Origin: an uncultured Bacilli bacterium
GTDB taxonomy: Bacteria > Bacillota_I > Bacilli_A > RF39 > UBA660
Assembly (NCBI GenBank): GCA_947628725.1
Contig: CANRAQ010000043.1
Coordinates: 1 to 8,389 of the forward strand
DNA: 8,389 nt
Direction: 5' to 3'
Shown: piece after piece, positions 5,090-8,389 of the stretch
How positions within the stretch are numbered: position 1 is the first letter of the stretch
How the letters are laid out: each line of letters begins with the position of its first letter
Notes under the pieces: generated by a model
The model's input: only the letters and a program-made list of their open reading frames with translations
Told to the model about the DNA's origin: nothing
Databases searched by the model: none
Program-made: the position numbers and the translations under genes

Positions 5090-6469
5090 TTATCTAGTTA
5101 TTTCTACAGTTGCCTCTGTTCTTTTTGCTTTATATGTTGCAAGTGGATTAGATCCTTTAACAATTACTTGTTTAGTATATGTACCTTCTGTTAAATTCTT
5201 AAGATCTACATATGCAGTAATATCAGACTCATTTATTGATGAAAGTACTGAACTTGCACCTTGAACTTCAACAACTATAAATCCATTATCATCATTTATT
5301 GGTTGAGCACTTAAACCTTCTGCCAAATTTATTCCAGTAAGTGGGATATTAAATCTAACAGGTTCTGATGATGCATTTGTAACTGTTAATGATATATTTA
5401 CAAAATTATCACTAATAGTTTTTACACCTGCAGGTTTTTTTAGTTCTACTTTAAATGTTTCATCATCACTAATTTTAGATATATCAACTACTACATCTAA
5501 ACTTGTAATTGCCTCTAATGACTCACTATCACCATATATAGTAACATTACTTGGACTAAAGTTATAACTGCTTAATGCTTTTCCAGTTGGTAATGTTCCT
5601 GATGGTACAAAATTAAGTGGAACTTTCTTACTTGGAGATGATAATTCAACTTGTGCGGATACATTTTCTGGAACGAATTCTACATCTACAACATTTCCAT
5701 CACTATCATAAGCCTTTAATGTTACTTCATCTATTATTTGTGTTCCTGTAGTTTTACCTGATACATGACTTACATCTACTAAAGCCTTAACACTAGCAAC
5801 TTGTTTTACTTTGTATTCTGCTCCTCTTATAGTTACTTCATCTATTTCTTTATATTCTTTATCATCTTCACCAGATTTAACTACAAGTTTAACATCATTT
5901 ACGCTTAATGTAGAACTTAATTTATCCTCGTTTACAACATCATATGAAAGTGTCTTTGTATCTGAAATTTTATCATATATTATTACAGTTGCTACACTTG
6001 GATTAACACTATATTCTATACCTGATTTTCCTTGCTTATATTCTATTTTAACTTTATGAGTTCCAGGAGTAAGTCCTGTTAAATCTATTGTAACATTATC
6101 ACCAGATGATTGTTTAGCTATATATAAATCTGCTTTTTTACCAATAAGTGTTACATCTACTGTCTCTGGTAGACCTTCTACAACATATTGTTCATCATGA
6201 TATATTACATTTACTTTTTGATCTTTTAATACTTCTGCAGATTGATTAGAAAAATTCAATATTTTTTGATCTACTACTATAAATACTGCTATAGAAATAA
6301 ATAAAGATATGAATAATAAAGTACTCTGCTTTGATAACCATGTTTCAAATTTTTTATTTGGAACACTAAACTTTTTAGTAATTTTAAATACTAATCTAGT
6401 TATAGGCATTATAATATATCTATCGAAAAAGTTGAATATTCTTTTTAGGAAATTAGTTTTCTTCTTCAT
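5090..6469 (-). CDS. cdaR: CdaR, YbbR-domain regulator of the diadenylate cyclase CdaA
   Basis: This 459-residue membrane protein binds and tunes CdaA in characterised Firmicutes. A single membrane helix (about 50-66) is followed by four YbbR domains outside the cell, at roughly 85-165, 175-275, 280-365 and 375-458. Each ends in family-typical strands such as GTHKVKIEY...VNPSVATVII and the SPSKKVPLNF repeat start. The start ATG lies inside cdaA, preceded by GGAGG about ten bases upstream, and overlaps cdaA by 17 bases, so translation is coupled. Unusually, about 48 basic and amphipathic residues (FLKRIFNFFDRYIIMPITRLVFKI and on to LSKQ) precede the helix, whereas Bacillus CdaR has about ten. 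There is no long acidic C-terminal tail. glmM, the usual third gene of this operon, is absent; a terminator and a convergent gene follow instead. Confidence 0.92.
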   Translation of the reverse strand: MKKKTNFLKRIFNFFDRYIIMPITRLVFKITKKFSVPNKKFETWLSKQSTLLFISLFISIAVFIVVDQKILNFSNQSAEVLKDQKVNVIYHDEQYVVEGLPETVDVTLIGKKADLYIAKQSSGDNVTIDLTGLTPGTHKVKIEYKQGKSGIEYSVNPSVATVIIYDKISDTKTLSYDVVNEDKLSSTLSVNDVKLVVKSGEDDKEYKEIDEVTIRGAEYKVKQVASVKALVDVSHVSGKTTGTQIIDEVTLKAYDSDGNVVDVEFVPENVSAQVELSSPSKKVPLNFVPSGTLPTGKALSSYNFSPSNVTIYGDSESLEAITSLDVVVDISKISDDETFKVELKKPAGVKTISDNFVNISLTVTNASSEPVRFNIPLTGINLAEGLSAQPINDDNGFIVVEVQGASSVLSSINESDITAYVDLKNLTEGTYTKQVIVKGSNPLATYKAKRTEATVEITR

Positions 6470-7271
6470 TAGTATTTTCCTCCTCTTCTTCGATGATTAT
6501 TGACTTTTTAGGGCTTAATTCTTCTAAAAGCATAACCCTAACTTCTTCTGGTGTTAAATTATAATGTAATTCCCCACCTATAGCCATTGATAATCTTCCA
6601 GTCTCTTCAGAAACTATTAATGAAATACAATCTGTTATTTCAGTTATTCCTAATGCTGCTCTATGTCTAGTTCCAAGTCTTTTAATGACTTTAGAATTGT
6701 CACTAGTTGGGAATACTGATCTAGCACATGTTATTTTATCCCCTTGAATAATTACACCACCATCATGCAATGGGTTGTTTGGGAAAAATATAGACATCAA
6801 TAATTCACTAGAAATATCTGCATATATCTTTTTAGATTTTTGTATATAATCATTTAAACTGTTATCTCTTTCAATAACTATTAACGCACCAGTTCTAGTT
6901 TTTCTAAGTGAATCCATTGCAGTAACTATTTCGTATACAAGTCTTTCCCTTTCATCTACTGTAAGTACCTTATGTCTGCCTAATAGTTGACTTCTACCTA
7001 ATTGTTCAAGTACATTTCTAATTTCAGGTTGAAATATAACTATAACAGCTAAAATTCCCCATTCAATAACATAGTCAAGTAAAAATCCTATTGTGGTTAA
7101 ATTAAACCAATCACTAAAAATTTTAAGTAAGAAAATAAATATTATACCTTTAAATATTAAAACCATTTTAACATTTTTACTTAAACTTTTTAATACATAA
7201 TAGACAACTAGCCAAACTAGTAAAACATCTATTACATTTTTAATAAAATTAACGACAGAATCAAAAGTCAT
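6453..7271 (-). CDS. cdaA: CdaA, membrane-bound diadenylate cyclase (c-di-AMP synthase)
   Basis: The protein makes cyclic di-AMP from two ATP molecules. It is 272 residues from the ATG at 7271, close to the 273 of Bacillus CdaA. The open frame extends to a GTG at 7280, but that GTG is part of the ribosome site GAGGTG (7278-7283), so I reject it. Three membrane helices (about 10-80) are followed by the DAC domain: LRKTRTGALIVIER (about 122-135), PLHDGGVII (167-175) and LGTRHRAALGI (199-209), with SEETGRLS after it. The canonical catalytic motif is DGA; here it is DGG, while RHR is intact. The tail is very acidic (EEEEENTNEEEN). It heads an overlapping pair with cdaR and is preceded by an extended -10 promoter at 7296. 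c-di-AMP controls potassium, osmolyte and turgor balance in Firmicutes. The family is certain; full activity of the DGG form is not proven. Confidence 0.93.
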   Translation of the reverse strand: MTFDSVVNFIKNVIDVLLVWLVVYYVLKSLSKNVKMVLIFKGIIFIFLLKIFSDWFNLTTIGFLLDYVIEWGILAVIVIFQPEIRNVLEQLGRSQLLGRHKVLTVDERERLVYEIVTAMDSLRKTRTGALIVIERDNSLNDYIQKSKKIYADISSELLMSIFFPNNPLHDGGVIIQGDKITCARSVFPTSDNSKVIKRLGTRHRAALGITEITDCISLIVSEETGRLSMAIGGELHYNLTPEEVRVMLLEELSPKKSIIIEEEEENTNEEEN

Positions 7272-7295
7272 TTTATTCACCTCATTACTTTTACA

Positions 7296-7333
7296 AGTAT
7301 AACATATTTTTTCAAAAAAATAAATCTATACAT
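7296..7333 (-). promoter_or_regulatory. Extended -10 promoter of cdaA, within a block shared with the 8246 gene
   Basis: On the minus strand TGTTATACT (7304-7296) is an extended -10 element; the 17-base-upstream TTTATT is a poor -35. The A/T-tract block at 7298-7333 recurs at 8275-8309 with two substitutions and one single-base gap, again directly before a gene. The -10 ends 24 bases before the cdaA ATG, and GAGGTG lies between. Confidence 0.55.
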
Positions 7334-7405
7334 TTGTTGTGATAATATTTTAGAAAAATAATACCAAATATTATATTAATTTATAAATATATTACTTAAA
7401 GAGTT

Positions 7406-7432
7406 AAAAAAAGAGAACTATCTTTAGTCCCC
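7406..7432 (-). terminator. Intrinsic terminator of the 261-residue orphan gene
   Basis: On the minus strand GGGGACTA (7432-7425), loop AAGA and TAGTTCTC (7420-7413) pair over eight positions with two G-U pairs, followed by seven T's (7412-7406). It lies 28 bases beyond the gene's TAG stop and isolates it from cdaA. Confidence 0.75.
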
Positions 7433-7460
7433 CTATATTAATTTATTTGATTTACCAACA

Positions 7461-8246
7461 CTATTTAAGATTTAACCATTTTTTCATACTTTTTGCTTGC
7501 TCACCTTTTAATTCAGCTATTTGGTTGTCTGTAAATGGTACATTTCCTTCAATATAACCATAATATGAACCTTTTGTTTGAAGTGATTCTGTTGGATATA
7601 TTTCACCTTCAGACCAATCATCTCTATATAAAGAATCTTTTGAAATTTTAAAAGTTAAGTAAGTTGATAATTTATTAGCCTTATTAACTTTCTTATTTAA
7701 TTCATTAATGTTATATATAGTAGGAGTTATTAAACGAATAATATCATCTTTTAAAATATTTCCATTTTCATCTAATTGTATATCAAGTTCTTTCATTAAA
7801 TCTTGAATAGATTGAGAATCCCTATTTCCTATTTTTTCTATAATATTTAATAGTAAAAGTACTTTATTTCTTATAATATTCGTATATCTCTTAAAATATT
7901 CTAATGTATAAGGTTCAAAACAATATTGTTGCGCTTTTAAACTATCAATAACTTCTTGCGAGGAAATTTTAACTTCTTCACGCGTCCATTCAAAAACAGT
8001 TTTCTTTCTTATAGGCTTTGGGCTGCCAATTCTTTTCTTTAGTTCAGGATCCTTTTCCTCAAATGTTTTTTCTAAATATTCTTCTATTTGTTCATTGGAA
8101 ACAACAATTTGTTTATTTTTAATTCCCTTTTTAATACGATCTAATTTTTTACCTAATATATTTTCTAAAATTGTAATAACATATTTAGGATCACAATATT
8201 GAGTATTTGTGTTTTTAAAATAAGATTCAAAATTCAAGTTTTTCAT
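7461..8246 (-). CDS. Unrecognised soluble protein, 261 residues
   Basis: I do not recognise this protein. It has no signal peptide or membrane segment and is charged and mostly helical-looking: a Lys-rich early part (GKKLDRIKKGIKNKQ at about 32-46), a Pro/Lys/Arg patch (SPKPIRKKTVFEWTREE at about 75-91), a helical middle with a short coiled-coil-like stretch (NINELNKKVNKANKL at about 179-193), and an aromatic, glycine-containing segment (WSEGEIYPTESLQTKGSYYGYIEG) before the end. Only two cysteines are present (at about 18 and 108). The ATG follows the very strong site GGGAGGG (8254-8260) at seven bases, and an extended -10 promoter is at 8273. With its own promoter and terminator it is a single-gene unit. 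Base use looks like its neighbours. It could be a lineage-specific or transferred gene; no function is proposed. Confidence 0.7.
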   Translation of the reverse strand: MKNLNFESYFKNTNTQYCDPKYVITILENILGKKLDRIKKGIKNKQIVVSNEQIEEYLEKTFEEKDPELKKRIGSPKPIRKKTVFEWTREEVKISSQEVIDSLKAQQYCFEPYTLEYFKRYTNIIRNKVLLLLNIIEKIGNRDSQSIQDLMKELDIQLDENGNILKDDIIRLITPTIYNINELNKKVNKANKLSTYLTFKISKDSLYRDDWSEGEIYPTESLQTKGSYYGYIEGNVPFTDNQIAELKGEQAKSMKKWLNLK

Positions 8247-8272
8247 TTAAAAACCCTCCCTATCTACGATTT

Positions 8273-8309
8273 ATTATAACATATTTTTCAAAAAAATAAA
8301 TTTACACAT
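8273..8309 (-). promoter_or_regulatory. Extended -10 promoter of the orphan gene
   Basis: On the minus strand TGTTATAAT (8281-8273) is a perfect extended -10, 26 bases before the ATG. The -35 position 17 bases upstream (ATTTAT) is poor, so recognition would depend on the extended -10 and the T/A tracts. The block 8275-8309 nearly repeats the cdaA promoter block at 7298-7333. Confidence 0.6.
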
Positions 8310-8337
8310 CCGTCCCGAGTTTGACAGTTGAAATAAT

Positions 8338-8384
8338 AAAAAAACATCATTTTGCCCAGTATTTATAAGGCTTTGTGATGTTTT
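8338..8384 (-). terminator. Intrinsic terminator of a gene beyond the right edge
   Basis: On the minus strand AAAACATCA (8384-8376) pairs with TGATGTTTT (8349-8341), and an inner GCC/GGC pair (8371-8369 with 8356-8354) can form above an internal loop. T's continue to 8338. The direction implies a minus-strand gene ending just outside the window. The large loop makes it less certain than the other terminators. Confidence 0.6.
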
Positions 8385-8389
8385 AATTT

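Noticed and set aside
5070..5264. Plus-strand open frame after the DUF378 terminator
   Set aside because: It begins inside the two-way terminator and is antisense to the conserved end of cdaR.
5811..6503. Two plus-strand open frames (5811-6059 and 6309-6503) opposite cdaR
   Set aside because: They are antisense to YbbR domains and the cdaR/cdaA overlap, without ribosome sites.
7272..7280. GTG start of cdaA at 7280
   Set aside because: This GTG is itself part of the Shine-Dalgarno sequence GAGGTG serving the ATG at 7271.
7281..7460. Possible riboswitch or small RNA in the cdaA upstream gap
   Set aside because: The gap is explained by the cdaA promoter, a short leader and the terminator of the neighbouring gene; no further conserved-looking structure is visible.
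8321..8326. Perfect TTGACA on the plus strand, a possible -35 box
   Set aside because: At 16-18 bases downstream there is no -10-like sequence (the region is the ACATCA arm of a hairpin), and no plus-strand gene follows in the window.

Overview
This is a strongly AT-rich window with the standard genetic code: TGG encodes Trp and TGA is used as a stop at 1728-1730. Short intergenic gaps, intrinsic terminators placed on stop codons, Shine-Dalgarno sites of the GGAGGTGAT type, a CotY/CotZ-type spore coat protein and a CdaA/CdaR pair together indicate a low-GC, spore-forming Firmicute, perhaps one of the AT-rich gut Bacilli or Clostridia. That placement is an inference, because there is no marker gene such as rRNA.

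Layout from left to right. At 1-62 there is the probable ribosome site of a minus-strand gene lying off the left edge, plus a terminator hairpin. At 120-563 (-) lies a cysteine-rich spore coat/exosporium protein. It is divergent from 712-1608 (+), a LicD-family transferase that probably decorates a cell-surface polymer. An unlisted 49-residue two-helix membrane protein (1589-1738, +) overlaps the licD 3' end, and its stop codon sits in the loop of the operon terminator. Next come two close minus-strand membrane genes: a DUF368/PopT-type undecaprenyl-phosphate transporter (1728-2540) and a UPF0316 (DUF5698/DUF2179) protein (2561-3079). Upstream of these are a membrane-anchored thioredoxin-fold-like protein without catalytic cysteines (3144-3683) and a LolA-like/DUF4367-like lipoprotein of the YdcC/GerS type (3731-4762). 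The lipoprotein gene has a good match to a sigma-E (mother-cell) promoter. A plus-strand DUF378 protein (4864-5061) follows and converges, through a strong two-way terminator, on cdaR (5090-6469). cdaR overlaps cdaA (6453-7271), which encodes the membrane diadenylate cyclase. Last is an unrecognised soluble protein of 261 residues (7461-8246), then the terminator of a gene beyond the right edge.

Most of the window concerns the cell envelope and sporulation: lipid-carrier recycling (PopT), surface polymer modification (LicD), c-di-AMP signalling (CdaA-CdaR), which is tied to turgor and wall homeostasis, and spore coat and spore lipoprotein genes. I see no mobile element, CRISPR array, tRNA or rRNA, and no clear defence or biosynthetic system. 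The most unusual points are small: an Ala-to-Gly change in the catalytic DGA motif of CdaA, the overlapping 49-residue gene, a promoter block shared by cdaA and the orphan gene, and a repeated TATAAT/TTGGTGAT start-region motif on three neighbouring genes.
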